Origin: Xanthomarina sp035306605
GTDB taxonomy: Bacteria > Bacteroidota > Bacteroidia > Flavobacteriales > Flavobacteriaceae
Direction: 5' to 3' (one strand)
NCBI GenBank assembly: GCA_035306605.1
Contig: DATGNR010000027.1
DNA length: 64,000 nt
Shown: piece by piece, positions 1 to 9,085 of the stretch
Position numbering within the stretch: position 1 is the stretch's first letter
Layout: each line of letters opens with the position of its first letter
The notes under the pieces: model-generated
Told to the model about the DNA's origin: nothing
Databases searched by the model: none
What the model saw: only the letters and a program-made list of their open reading frames with translations
Program-made: the position numbers and the translations under genes

Positions 1-42
1 TTAAAAAGAAAATTGAAATCACAGATGAGTAATTTCGTTTGA

Positions 43-164
43 GTTATCTATCCAATATTTCGATAAATGAATCGAAAATTAAGTAGAATTTAGCACCTTC
101 ATAGTATAGAACTAAGGGTTGCTAAGGCTTCAGCGGGTCTATTCCCTCCACCTTTCTTGATAAC
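43..164 (-). promoter_or_regulatory. SAM-I (S-box) riboswitch
   Basis: Read on the minus strand, this segment has the S-box landmarks in order: a 5' P1 arm (GTTATC at 164-159), the AAGAAAGGTGGAGGGA block, GACCCGCTGAAGCCT, the AGCAACC block, then AAGGTGCTAAATTCTAC, and finally GATAAC (48-43), which closes P1. These match the conserved core of SAM-I riboswitches, which bind S-adenosylmethionine and switch off methionine or sulfur genes. The controlled gene lies beyond the left edge, so its identity is unknown; metX- or metE-type genes would be typical. The riboswitch diverges from the metK promoter about 90 bases away. Confidence 0.9.
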
Positions 165-253
165 ATTTCAGTAAGTTTTTGAACTTTGTGAGCACAAATA
201 TTGCGTTAGAAAAAGTTATAATCCAAATTTTATGCTAAAAAAAATAAAAACAA

Positions 254-283
254 TTTGCATTCGATTTAATTTTTCTACATTTG
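254..283 (+). promoter_or_regulatory. metK promoter
   Basis: TTTG (254-257), an 18-base spacer and TACATTTG (276-283) match the Bacteroidota primary-sigma promoter, TTG-N17-20-TAnnTTTG. Transcription should begin near 290, just before the first stem of the putative SAM-II-type leader at 296. That leaves an untranslated leader of about 170 bases before metK. Confidence 0.7.
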
Positions 284-295
284 CAATTCAATATA

Positions 296-389
296 AAGAG
301 GAAAAATTTGTCTGATTGCAACCTCTTCAAACGATGGGATTTAAAAAAAAAAAAATCTCAATCAAGTTTGGAATTAAATGCTAAAGCAG
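296..389 (+). promoter_or_regulatory. probable SAM-II-type riboswitch with a long insert, metK leader
   Basis: A 6-bp stem, AAGAGG (296-301) with CCTCTT (322-327), encloses a 20-base loop ending in TTGCAA, as in SAM-II P1/L1. A separate hairpin follows (GATGGGATTT 333-342 with AAATCTCAATC 353-363, A-rich loop). Then comes TTAAATGCTAAAGCAG (374-389), like the conserved 3' AAATGCTAAA segment of SAM-II. The extra hairpin between P1 and the 3' segment recalls the long-loop SAM-II variants I remember from Bacteroidota. A second CCTCT at 402-406 could compete with the P1 3' arm for AGAGG, a possible expression switch. Its position, between a good promoter and the SAM synthase gene, supports the call. 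The tertiary pairing is not proven by eye. Confidence 0.6.
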
Positions 390-463
390 TAACACTCTAC
401 TCCTCTAGCAGCTCGCAATCAAACGACTTTTTCGTATTTTAACAGTTTAAAAAACAAGTAATT

Positions 464-1753
464 ATGCCTTATTTATTTACTTCTGAAAGTGTTTCAGAAG
501 GACATCCAGATAAAATAGCAGACCAAATTAGCGACGCTCTAATAGACCATTTTTTAGCTTTCGACAAAGATGCAAAGGTAGCCTGCGAAACATTAGTTAC
601 TACAGGACAAGTTGTATTAGCTGGGGAAGTTAAATCGAACACCTATTTAGATGTTCAGAAAATTGCAAGAGATACCATAAACAAAATTGGCTACACAAAA
701 AGCGCCTATATGTTTGATGGAAATTCTTGTGGGGTTTTTTCTGCCATTCATGAGCAATCCGAAGATATTAATCGCGGTGTAGACAAAGCAAATAAAGAAG
801 AACAAGGTGCAGGAGACCAAGGAATGATGTTTGGTTACGCCACTAATGAAACAGAAAACTACATGCCTTTGGCTTTAGATCTGTCTCATAAAATTATGAT
901 TGAACTTGCTGCTTTACGAAGAGAAAACAAGGACATTACCTATTTACGCCCAGACTCAAAAAGTCAGGTAACAATAGAATATAGCGATGACAATGTACCG
1001 CAACGTATAGAAGCCATTGTTATTTCTACACAGCACGATGATTTTATAAAACCAAAGTCAAATTCTAAAAAAGATATAACTGCTGCTGACGATGCTATGT
1101 TAGCAAAAATTAGAAAAGATATTGTAGAGATTTTAATTCCAAGAGTTATCGCCTCATTACCTGAAAACATACAGGAGTTATTTACAGACAATATTAAATA
1201 TCACATCAATCCAACAGGGAAATTTGTTATTGGTGGTCCACATGGAGATACCGGACTAACTGGTAGAAAAATTATTGTAGACACTTATGGTGGAAAAGGT
1301 GCACATGGTGGAGGTGCTTTCTCAGGAAAAGACCCGAGTAAAGTAGATAGAAGTGCTGCTTACGCAACAAGACATATTGCAAAAAACCTAGTGGCAGCAG
1401 GTGTGTGTACCGAAGTTTTAGTCCAAGTGAGTTATGCTATTGGAGTAGCTAAACCAACATCAATTTATATTGACACATTTGGCACTTGTGAATTTAATAT
1501 GACAGATGGCGAGATTGCTGAAAAAATAACAGAAATTTTCGATATGCGTCCAGCTGCTATTGAAGAGAGATTAAAACTGCGTAACCCTATTTATAGTGAA
1601 ACAGCTGCTTATGGACATATGGGTAGAGAAAATAAAGTAGTTACAAAAACATTTGAGCAAATTAACGGAAGAAAGAAAAAAGTAGAAGTAGAATTATTTA
1701 CTTGGGAAAAACTAGATTACGTTGATAAAGTAAAAGCTGCCTTTGGATTATAA
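464..1753 (+). CDS. metK: S-adenosylmethionine synthase
   Basis: Makes S-adenosylmethionine from methionine and ATP in the cytoplasm. At 429 residues it is slightly longer than the roughly 385-420 usual for the family. It has the N-terminal GHPDKIADQISDA motif (residues 13-25) with the catalytic histidine, a GDQGMMFGYA block near 117-126, the GPHGDTGLTGRK loop near residue 260, and the glycine-rich GGGAFSGKDP loop that binds the triphosphate. The start follows the riboswitch-like leader directly, and no better upstream start exists. It is monocistronic, with a strong terminator 25 bases after the stop. Regulation by its own product through the leader is likely. Confidence 0.98.
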   Translation: MPYLFTSESVSEGHPDKIADQISDALIDHFLAFDKDAKVACETLVTTGQVVLAGEVKSNTYLDVQKIARDTINKIGYTKSAYMFDGNSCGVFSAIHEQSEDINRGVDKANKEEQGAGDQGMMFGYATNETENYMPLALDLSHKIMIELAALRRENKDITYLRPDSKSQVTIEYSDDNVPQRIEAIVISTQHDDFIKPKSNSKKDITAADDAMLAKIRKDIVEILIPRVIASLPENIQELFTDNIKYHINPTGKFVIGGPHGDTGLTGRKIIVDTYGGKGAHGGGAFSGKDPSKVDRSAAYATRHIAKNLVAAGVCTEVLVQVSYAIGVAKPTSIYIDTFGTCEFNMTDGEIAEKITEIFDMRPAAIEERLKLRNPIYSETAAYGHMGRENKVVTKTFEQINGRKKKVEVELFTWEKLDYVDKVKAAFGL

Positions 1754-1777
1754 TCCTTAGCAAGTTATGTAATATTT

Positions 1778-1812
1778 AAAGCTCTATAATTAATTTTATA
1801 GAGCTTTTTTTG
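1778..1812 (+). terminator. rho-independent terminator of metK
   Basis: The inverted repeat AAAGCTCTATAA / TTATAGAGCTTT with a 6-base loop is followed by a run of T. I see no gene or clear signal between this terminator and the next hairpin at 2014. Confidence 0.9.
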
Positions 1813-2013
1813 TTTGGATTTTTAAAAAATACAAACAAATCCTTTTATTCGTTTTACAAATAATAGAATTTACTAAGCAACCATATTAGTTTTATAAACC
1901 TTCAATTCAATGCTTATAATATTAATATGTTCTGAATGATGTTTATTTAAACTTGAAAATTAGAACTACAATACTTCAGCATTTATACTTGACTAGAAAA
2001 GATAATAAGTACT

Positions 2014-2046
2014 AAAACAAAAAATCCACACGTCTGTGTGGATTTT
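2014..2046 (-). terminator. terminator of tRNA-Tyr
   Basis: A perfect 11-bp inverted repeat (AAAATCCACAC / GTGTGGATTTT, 2021-2046) lies just downstream of the tRNA. On the minus strand it is followed by a T-rich tail. Confidence 0.85.
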
Positions 2047-2057
2047 CCTAGTTAAAG

Positions 2058-2139
<82 letters not shown>

Positions 2140-2215
2140 AAAACCGAGTGCAAATATATTATAGTTTTTATTCTTTTGTAAATAAAAAGAGAAAAATTTC
2201 ACTCTTAAAATTAAA

Positions 2216-2257
2216 AAAACTCATAATAACATGTTTATCAATGTCATTATGAGTTTT
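2216..2257 (-). terminator. terminator downstream of the M28 peptidase gene
   Basis: AAAACTCATAAT (2216-2227) pairs perfectly with ATTATGAGTTTT (2246-2257), with further pairing inside the loop. The arms begin and end in A and T runs, so it could work in either direction. It lies between the 3' end of the peptidase gene and the 5' end of tRNA-Tyr. Confidence 0.75.
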
Positions 2258-2324
2258 AAATAAATTGATTTTTTTACAAATCAGTTAAGTTTTTAAACCT
2301 AATTCATAAAAAAATTGTTTCTAT

Positions 2325-3881
2325 TTAGTTTAATCCACCCTTTCTTTCTGGTGAACGTGGTTCTGGCCAAGTACGCGGCTCTCCTGTTCTAGAATCTATT
2401 GGTAAAACTATTTTCTCAGTAGATGTTCTATTTGGATCTTCACAAGCCATATACACTAAAATAGCTGTTAAAATAGCATTGCTTCTTACATCGTCAAAAA
2501 CAATTTTATCGTATGTGTCTCTGTTTGTATGCCAAGTATAGTTCCAATATGACCAATTTAACGAACTCAAGTTAAATGCTGGTGCTCCTGCAGCCAAAAA
2601 TGAGGCATTATCCGATCCTCCTCCACTTGGCGAACCCGGGAATTTTGTTTCAATATGTTTGGTAATATCTTCTGGGACTGCTGATAACCATCTTGATAAA
2701 TAATCATAAGAATGTAAGAATCCTGCTCCTGAAAGGTTTACTACTCGTCCAGTACCATTGTCTTGATTAAATACAGCTTGGATATTTTTTACTATGTCTG
2801 GATTATCTTCAACAAAAGCTCTAGAACCGTTTAATCCTTGTTCCTCACTTCCCCAGTGACCAACTAATATAGTACGTTTTGGATTTGGGTATACTTTCTT
2901 AAGAATTCTCATAGCTTCCATCATAACTAAAGTTCCAGTACCATTATCTGTTGCTCCTGTACCTCCATCCCAAGAATCAAAATGTGCTGAAAGTATCACG
3001 TACTCCTCTGGCTTTTCACTTCCTTTAATCTCTGCAATAGTATTTAAACTTGGTGCAACACCTAAATCCTTAGATTCAGCAACAATTCTTACTACTGGCT
3101 TATTTCCAGATTCCACTAATCTGTATAACATTCCGTAATCTTCTAATTCAATATCAACCGTAGGAATTTTTTTTGTTCTTGCAGCAAAAATTTTATTTGA
3201 CCCAAAACCTTTCGACCAATATGATGAAATAATTCCTGCAGCTCCAGCTTCTTCTAAAGCTTGATCAATTTCTCTTGGACCAAACCCAGTTCTACTTATA
3301 TTAGCACGCCATTCTTTGGTTAAAGTATCTCGCTCCCTTTTCATTTTTTCAAAAGACTCTTCTGTGGCAAACTCTTCCCAGTTGTAATCTGGGCGTCCTG
3401 TTGGCTGATACATCGAGGTCATTACAAATTTACCCTTAATGGTTTTCATCCATCTCTTAAATTCTTCAGCATCTTTTACAGTAGGTATTGTAACTACTTC
3501 AGCTGTTACTCCTTTAGATTTTGTACTTGGACTCCATGCCAACTGCATCCCACTTAAAGTTTGAACTCTTGGTTCTAACATGTCGATATGTGAGATTCCT
3601 CGTTCCCAAGATTTCCACTCTCCCCATTGTTCGTTTCTGGCCGAAATTCCCCATTTAGAATATTTTGCAACCGCCCAATCGTTTGCTTGCTGCATTTGTG
3701 GCGTACCAACCAATCTTGGCCCAATAACATCCATTAATTCATGACCTAAATTTTCTAATTGTGAATTGTTTGTAGCTTCTTCAATAATATTTTTTACAAC
3801 TACATCCGTTTCTTGTGCTTGTAAATGAACTGTAAAGAGCGACAAAAAAAAGATTAATAATAAACGATTGACTGTTCTCAT
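2325..3881 (-). CDS. secreted M28-family zinc aminopeptidase
   Basis: A 518-residue exported metallopeptidase that should trim amino acids from peptides outside the cytoplasm. It has a typical signal peptide (residues 1-23, ending AQA-like at LQAQ). An inserted PA-type region lies around 120-280 and the M28 catalytic domain at 285-480. The predicted zinc ligands are all present: H300 (SAHFD), D312 (ATDNGTG), the E346-E347 pair (GSEEQG), D374 and H451 (HTNRDT). The family also contains glutamate carboxypeptidase-like enzymes, so the exact substrate is open. The gene stands alone and is divergent from the next operon; a terminator hairpin follows at 2216-2257. Confidence 0.93.
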   Translation of the reverse strand: MRTVNRLLLIFFLSLFTVHLQAQETDVVVKNIIEEATNNSQLENLGHELMDVIGPRLVGTPQMQQANDWAVAKYSKWGISARNEQWGEWKSWERGISHIDMLEPRVQTLSGMQLAWSPSTKSKGVTAEVVTIPTVKDAEEFKRWMKTIKGKFVMTSMYQPTGRPDYNWEEFATEESFEKMKRERDTLTKEWRANISRTGFGPREIDQALEEAGAAGIISSYWSKGFGSNKIFAARTKKIPTVDIELEDYGMLYRLVESGNKPVVRIVAESKDLGVAPSLNTIAEIKGSEKPEEYVILSAHFDSWDGGTGATDNGTGTLVMMEAMRILKKVYPNPKRTILVGHWGSEEQGLNGSRAFVEDNPDIVKNIQAVFNQDNGTGRVVNLSGAGFLHSYDYLSRWLSAVPEDITKHIETKFPGSPSGGGSDNASFLAAGAPAFNLSSLNWSYWNYTWHTNRDTYDKIVFDDVRSNAILTAILVYMACEDPNRTSTEKIVLPIDSRTGEPRTWPEPRSPERKGGLN

Positions 3882-4005
3882 AATAAGTTTTTAAAAGTTA
3901 ATTTTGAAGGAAACAAAATACAATTATTTAACTAAACCCTCTCTGATTTTAAGAGGACTTTCACAAATTAAAAGTTAAAAGGAATTTTGTACATTTCAAT
4001 TTACA

Positions 4006-4785
4006 ATGAAAGCATTTTTTTACATTTTAATTCTTATTTCCTTTTCCACTGTTGGACAAGAAACTATAGAAACCACTTTTGTCTCGAAAAACCCTTTTGA
4101 AGCCGATTCGGTTATAGGTATTGACAATTTTGGAACATTTTATTTTATTAAGAAAAACACGCTTTACAAAATAGAAGATAAAGGGAACTACTCGTACAGT
4201 AATGTGCAGTTCGGAAAGATTACATCAGCAAACAGTTTTAACCCTTTAAAGGTAACCGTTTTTTATAAAGACTTCAATACTGCTTTTATATTGGACAATC
4301 GTTTTACTGAAATTCTTAAAATAGACTTCAGCACTTTAGAATATTACAAAAATGTATCCTTTGTTTCCACGGCAAACGACAATGCCTTATGGGTTTTTAA
4401 TGAAGACATTCAACAATTGGAACTTTTTGATTATAAAACCAATAAAACCAAGGCTACAACCCTACCAACCCAGTCTAAAGTTTTAGATTTAAAAAGCAAT
4501 TATAATTATGCTTGGTTACTTACAGAAAAGTTTCTGTACAAGTACAATTACTTCGGAAGCATGATATACAAGACAGAAAACACAGGATATACATCTCTAG
4601 TTGAAAGCAATAATAAAATTTTCCTCGTAAAAAATAACAGCCTTTCTATTTTTGATGAAACTGAGAAAGTTTACCAAATAATTGAAACCCCAGAATTGTT
4701 GACAAAACAGTTTTTAGTAACCAATGAAACCTTGTATATTTACGATTCTAAATTTTTACATAAATTCCAACTTAACAATAATTAA
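4006..4785 (+). CDS. exported beta-propeller-like protein of unknown function
   Basis: A 259-residue protein with an N-terminal signal peptide (about residues 1-17, ending STVGQ). The rest is a series of short hydrophobic beta strands separated by Asn/Lys-rich turns, with recurring motifs such as LWVFNEDIQQLELFDY and LYIYDSKFLHKF. This is what a small beta propeller looks like, but I recognise no named family. The stop codon is 2 bases before the ATG of the deoxynucleoside kinase, so the two are almost certainly co-transcribed; the functional link is not obvious. Confidence 0.8.
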   Translation: MKAFFYILILISFSTVGQETIETTFVSKNPFEADSVIGIDNFGTFYFIKKNTLYKIEDKGNYSYSNVQFGKITSANSFNPLKVTVFYKDFNTAFILDNRFTEILKIDFSTLEYYKNVSFVSTANDNALWVFNEDIQQLELFDYKTNKTKATTLPTQSKVLDLKSNYNYAWLLTEKFLYKYNYFGSMIYKTENTGYTSLVESNNKIFLVKNNSLSIFDETEKVYQIIETPELLTKQFLVTNETLYIYDSKFLHKFQLNNN

Positions 4786-4787
4786 TT

Positions 4788-5402
4788 ATGCACGTTGCTA
4801 TAGCCGGAAACATTGGTGCTGGTAAAACCACCCTTACAAAATTGCTTGCTAAACATTACAATTGGGAATCGCAATTAGAAGATGTGGTGGACAACCCATA
4901 TCTAGATGATTTTTACAACCAAATGGAGCGTTGGAGTTTTAATTTACAGGTATACTTTTTAAATAGTAGATTCCGCCAAGTATCTCAAATTCGTGAAAGC
5001 GGAAAAGATATTATTCAAGACAGAACAATCTATGAAGATGCGCATATTTTTGCACCAAACCTTCATGCTATGGGCTTAATGACTAATCGCGATTATGAAA
5101 ACTATCGTTCCTTATTCGATTTAATGGAGTCCTTTGTTCAAGGTCCAGATTTATTAATTTATTTAAGAAGTTCCATTTCTAATTTGGTATCTCAAATCCA
5201 TAAACGAGGTCGTGATTACGAAAACTCTATTAGCATTGATTATTTAAGTAGATTGAATGAACGCTACGAAGCTTGGATTCATGGGTACGACAAAGGAAAC
5301 CTTTTGATTATTGATGTTGACAACATAGATTTTGTGGCTAATCCAGAAGATTTAGGAGAAATAATAAATAGAATTGACGCCGAAATACACGGTTTATTCT
5401 AG
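4788..5402 (+). CDS. deoxynucleoside kinase
   Basis: A 204-residue salvage kinase that phosphorylates deoxynucleosides with ATP. It has the P-loop GNIGAGKTT (residues 7-15), an ERWSFNLQVYFLNSRF segment typical of the substrate site, the QDRTIYED motif (the Drosophila dNK/dGK ERS-like position) and the LID arginines in KRGRDYE. A second domain of this family is fused to FolK at 56632-57774, so the genome has at least two paralogs. It is the distal gene of the pair beginning at 4006, and converges on the App1-like gene with only 4 bases between stops. Substrate preference (dA/dG or dT/dC) cannot be read safely. Confidence 0.93.
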   Translation: MHVAIAGNIGAGKTTLTKLLAKHYNWESQLEDVVDNPYLDDFYNQMERWSFNLQVYFLNSRFRQVSQIRESGKDIIQDRTIYEDAHIFAPNLHAMGLMTNRDYENYRSLFDLMESFVQGPDLLIYLRSSISNLVSQIHKRGRDYENSISIDYLSRLNERYEAWIHGYDKGNLLIIDVDNIDFVANPEDLGEIINRIDAEIHGLF

Positions 5403-5406
5403 ATTA

Positions 5407-6405
5407 CTATTTAATAAAACCATGTTTTCTAGCATGTACTATGGCGTCCTCGGTTTTTTCAACCAATAAAACTGGAGTTTTTTTATAATTTTTAAATAAG
5501 TCTTTTACACGTAACATTTTCTTTTTGTGATTTACACTTCTTAAGTAGATAGTTAAAATACGGTTAGGATATGTATTAGCTATTTCAATGTAAATATCGG
5601 CATCATATTCACCACAATCTCCAAGAAGAATGAATTTAAAATCGGGGTAAGCGTTTAAAATATGGATGATTTCCTTTTGCTTTTGAGGTTTTTCATCTTG
5701 ACTTTTCTTTTTGAAAATAGCGTTCATGCTTCGTAATAAAATGGGACCTTTTGGAAAATCATTTTTCTTTAGGAAGTATTCCAAGTAACGATACATGTTC
5801 CACGGACTATGACTTACATAAAATATGGGATTTGCCTTTTCACCCGATTTTCCACGGTGTAACATATGATAGAATTTAGCTGTCCCTTCAAGAGGGGTCC
5901 GGCTAAAAGCTCCTTTAAAAAAGGTATTGAATAACACACGCCATTTTAATCTAGAAACTACTCCTGTGTGTAGAATTGTGTCATCTATGTCACTTATTAC
6001 TCCAAATTCAGAATCATTTGCGGGAATTAATATTTCTGCCGGAAACCGATTACTATTAATTATATTTCGTTTAATAGAAACATCGCTATAGGAAGCTACC
6101 ACAGGCAACCAACCCTCTTCATTGGTAAGAGTAGTTAAATCATCCAAATACTCTTCACATTTAAAATAGCCATGCTCATCGGTTTTTGCTTTTAAAACTT
6201 TATCATTTGGAAGTCTAAAGTTTATTTCTACATTCTTGACCTCATCACTCTCAAATCGTTTAAAGGCATTTACCAACAATTTAAACCACCCCTTATCTTC
6301 CAAATTTATGGAATCGTCCTCAAGAGCCCTACCACGTATGTAAAAATGACGATTACTTCCATAGCTATGAAAGGCAATAATTTGTAAAGGATCTTTTTTT
6401 AACAT
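5407..6405 (-). CDS. App1-like (DUF2183) phosphatase
   Basis: A HAD-type phosphatase of the App1/DUF2183 family, whose yeast member is a phosphatidate phosphatase. The catalytic DxDxT motif is visible in GVISDIDDTILHTG, and LLGDCGEYD carries the later acidic motif. The N-terminal half is a beta-rich region. An upstream in-frame ATG at 6444 would give 345 residues, but it falls inside the hairpin that terminates hppA. I therefore prefer the ATG at 6405 (MLKKDPLQ, 332 residues). The gene is convergent with the deoxynucleoside kinase. Confidence 0.85.
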   Translation of the reverse strand: MLKKDPLQIIAFHSYGSNRHFYIRGRALEDDSINLEDKGWFKLLVNAFKRFESDEVKNVEINFRLPNDKVLKAKTDEHGYFKCEEYLDDLTTLTNEEGWLPVVASYSDVSIKRNIINSNRFPAEILIPANDSEFGVISDIDDTILHTGVVSRLKWRVLFNTFFKGAFSRTPLEGTAKFYHMLHRGKSGEKANPIFYVSHSPWNMYRYLEYFLKKNDFPKGPILLRSMNAIFKKKSQDEKPQKQKEIIHILNAYPDFKFILLGDCGEYDADIYIEIANTYPNRILTIYLRSVNHKKKMLRVKDLFKNYKKTPVLLVEKTEDAIVHARKHGFIK

Positions 6406-6433
6406 TTTTAAAACTAGGAAAGATTTAACTAAT

Positions 6434-6480
6434 AAAAAAACCACGTACCCTTCAAATTAACAAAGGAATTACGTGGTTTT
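6434..6480 (-). terminator. terminator of hppA
   Basis: The arms ACCACGTA and TACGTGGT, extended by A and T runs, form a stem around a 22-base interior. On the minus strand the hairpin ends in a T tract. It sits between the hppA stop and the preferred start of the next gene, and argues against the longer start of that gene. Confidence 0.8.
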
Positions 6481-6507
6481 TATTCTACTTACTAATTAGT
6501 AAGATTT

Positions 6508-8967
6508 TTATTTTATAATCTCAACAGAAAATTCTTCTTCAAGTTCCGCTCTATTTGATTTTATTTTAATTGCCGAAGCTCCTTTTTTCATCTCATCGAC
6601 CTTCGCTTTTACTTGATCAAAATTACCCGTAATTACACGTTCTTCAACGTTAACCTTATCATCAACCATTGTTGTGATGCTTATCACAGCTTTTGTATGA
6701 CCATCATCTCCTACTTCAATTTCAGCAAACACTTTTTTAAGATCTTGTTGAATTGATAAACTAGTTTCTGTTGAAGAAGTTTTACTAGTAATAGCATGGC
6801 CTCCTAAAATTGGAGCTATTACAAGACCAATTAAACAAGTTAACTTAATTAAAATATTCATTGATGGTCCAGAAGTGTCTTTAAACGGATCACCAACTGT
6901 GTCTCCAGTTACTGCCGCCTTATGAGCTTCAGAGCCTTTATAAGTCATTTCACCATTAATCATAACACCTGCTTCAAAAGATTTCTTGGCATTGTCCCAA
7001 GCTCCACCTGCATTATTTTGGAAAATTGCCCAAAGAACTCCTGAAACAGTTACTCCAGCCATATAACCGCCTAACATTTCGGCAATGGCCAAGTTATTCA
7101 TTCCAAAAATCATAGGCACAAAAGCAATTACTATAGGAAACCCGATAGTTAATAAGCCTGGAAGCATCATTTCTCTTAAAGAAGCTTCGGTTGAAATAGC
7201 TACACATTTGTCGTATTCTGGCTTTCCTGTTCCTTCCATAATTCCTGGAATATCTCTAAACTGACGACGAACTTCCTCAACCATTTGCATAGCTGCTTTT
7301 CCAACCGCATTCATAGCTAAAGCGGAAAACACAACTGGAACCATTCCACCCACAAATAGCATGGCTAAAACAGGAGCTTTAAAGATGTTAATTCCATCAA
7401 TTCCTGTAAACGTTACGTAGGCCGCAAATAATGCTAACGACGTTAAGGCAGCTGAAGCTATGGCAAATCCTTTTCCAGTTGCAGCGGTAGTGTTTCCTAC
7501 AGAATCTAATATATCTGTACGTTCTCTTACAATAGGATCTTGTTCGCTCATTTCAGCAATACCACCAGCATTATCAGAAATAGGTCCAAAAGCATCAATA
7601 GCTAATTGCATAGCAGTTGTTGCCATCATTGCAGAAGCAGCTAATGCAACACCATAAAATCCTGCAAATGCATAAGATGCCCAAATTGCTCCAGCAAATA
7701 AAAGAACTGAAGGGAATGTAGAAATCATACCTGTAGCTAAACCAGCAATGATGTTAGTTCCTGCTCCTGTACTAGATTGTTGAACAATTTTTAAAATAGG
7801 TTTTTTACCTAATCCGGTATAATATTCGGTTACTGAAGAAATACCCGCTCCCACAACTAAACCTACTAAAGTAGCATAGAATACTCGAAGTGAAGAAATT
7901 TCTTGTAAACCTTCACCAAAGAAGTTCATTTGCATAGTTTCAGGCAGCATCCAAGTTACTAAAGCAAAGCAAGACACAGCTACCAAACCAATGGAAGTCC
8001 AGTTACCTACGTTTAACGCTCCCATAACTTGACCTTCCTTAGCTTCGTTACTATTTATTTTTACTAGCATCGTTCCAATTACCGAGATAATGATTCCTAC
8101 ACCAGCAATTGCCATTGGCAGTAAGATAGGTCCTATTCCGCCAAATCCATGACTAGAAATATCTCCGCCCATATCTTTTATTACATAATTTCCAAGAACC
8201 ATAGCAGCCAAAACTGTGGCTACGTACGAACCAAATAAATCGGCTCCCATTCCTGCAACATCACCTACATTATCTCCAACATTATCAGCAATCGTGGCTG
8301 GATTTCTTGGGTCATCTTCTGGGATTCCTGCTTCCACTTTACCAACTAAATCTGCACCAACATCGGCTGCTTTTGTATAGATACCTCCACCCACACGAGC
8401 AAATAAAGCAATAGATTCTGCTCCTAAAGAGAATCCCGCTAGGGTTTCAAGTACAATGGTCATGTCCATAGTGTTAGTCCAAGCACTATCCATAAATACC
8501 CAGAAAAATATTATAAAGAATAAAGTTAAACCTAAAACGGCTAAACCTGCTACTCCTAATCCCATAACGGTACCACCTCCAAAAGAGACCTTAAGTGCAT
8601 TTGGCAAACTTGTTTTAGCAGCTTGGGTAGTTCTTACGTTCGTTTTAGTTGCTATTTTCATTCCAATATTTCCAGCATAAGCTGAAAATACAGCTCCGAA
8701 AATAAAAGCAATAGCTATTAACCAATGTGTAGTTGGTACTATAAAAGAAACTGCAGTTAAAGCCACACTTACTACAACCACAAAAATGGCCAAGAGTTTG
8801 TATTCTGCAGTTAAAAATGCCAAGGCACCTTCGTAAATATGATCTGAAATTTCTTTCATTTTGCCATCTCCGGCATCTTGTTTCATTACCCAAGATTTCT
8901 TATAGACCATATAAATAAGTCCTAAGAGCGCCATTGCAATTGGCATATAAATCATTATTGAATCCAT
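6508..8967 (-). CDS. hppA: membrane-bound ion-pumping pyrophosphatase
   Basis: Couples pyrophosphate hydrolysis to pumping of H+ and/or Na+ across the inner membrane. At 819 residues it is longer than the usual 660-770. The core has many membrane segments and the family signature ADVGADLVGKVEAGIPEDD followed by NVGDNVGD. The GNTTAATGKG motif has Ala where K+-independent enzymes carry Lys, so K+ dependence is predicted. A hydrophilic C-terminal tail of about 90 residues (after the last membrane helix, from about TSSTETSLS) is unusual. The soluble pyrophosphatase gene ppa lies just upstream on the same strand, but a terminator separates them. Na+ versus H+ specificity is not decided here. Confidence 0.97.
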   Translation of the reverse strand: MDSIMIYMPIAMALLGLIYMVYKKSWVMKQDAGDGKMKEISDHIYEGALAFLTAEYKLLAIFVVVVSVALTAVSFIVPTTHWLIAIAFIFGAVFSAYAGNIGMKIATKTNVRTTQAAKTSLPNALKVSFGGGTVMGLGVAGLAVLGLTLFFIIFFWVFMDSAWTNTMDMTIVLETLAGFSLGAESIALFARVGGGIYTKAADVGADLVGKVEAGIPEDDPRNPATIADNVGDNVGDVAGMGADLFGSYVATVLAAMVLGNYVIKDMGGDISSHGFGGIGPILLPMAIAGVGIIISVIGTMLVKINSNEAKEGQVMGALNVGNWTSIGLVAVSCFALVTWMLPETMQMNFFGEGLQEISSLRVFYATLVGLVVGAGISSVTEYYTGLGKKPILKIVQQSSTGAGTNIIAGLATGMISTFPSVLLFAGAIWASYAFAGFYGVALAASAMMATTAMQLAIDAFGPISDNAGGIAEMSEQDPIVRERTDILDSVGNTTAATGKGFAIASAALTSLALFAAYVTFTGIDGINIFKAPVLAMLFVGGMVPVVFSALAMNAVGKAAMQMVEEVRRQFRDIPGIMEGTGKPEYDKCVAISTEASLREMMLPGLLTIGFPIVIAFVPMIFGMNNLAIAEMLGGYMAGVTVSGVLWAIFQNNAGGAWDNAKKSFEAGVMINGEMTYKGSEAHKAAVTGDTVGDPFKDTSGPSMNILIKLTCLIGLVIAPILGGHAITSKTSSTETSLSIQQDLKKVFAEIEVGDDGHTKAVISITTMVDDKVNVEERVITGNFDQVKAKVDEMKKGASAIKIKSNRAELEEEFSVEIIK

Positions 8968-9029
8968 ACTGTTTTGTTATTTGGTTAGTTTTTAATAAAA
9001 GCTAATGTAACAAAATCAGTTTACAATTA

Positions 9030-9063
9030 AAAACCCTTCTACATGTAATGCAGAAGGGTTTTA
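9030..9063 (-). terminator. terminator of ppa
   Basis: An 11-bp perfect stem (AAAACCCTTCT / AGAAGGGTTTT) around a 12-base loop lies immediately after the ppa stop. It implies that ppa and hppA are mainly separate transcripts. Confidence 0.85.
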
Positions 9064-9085
9064 AAATATTGATTTCAAGCAGTAA

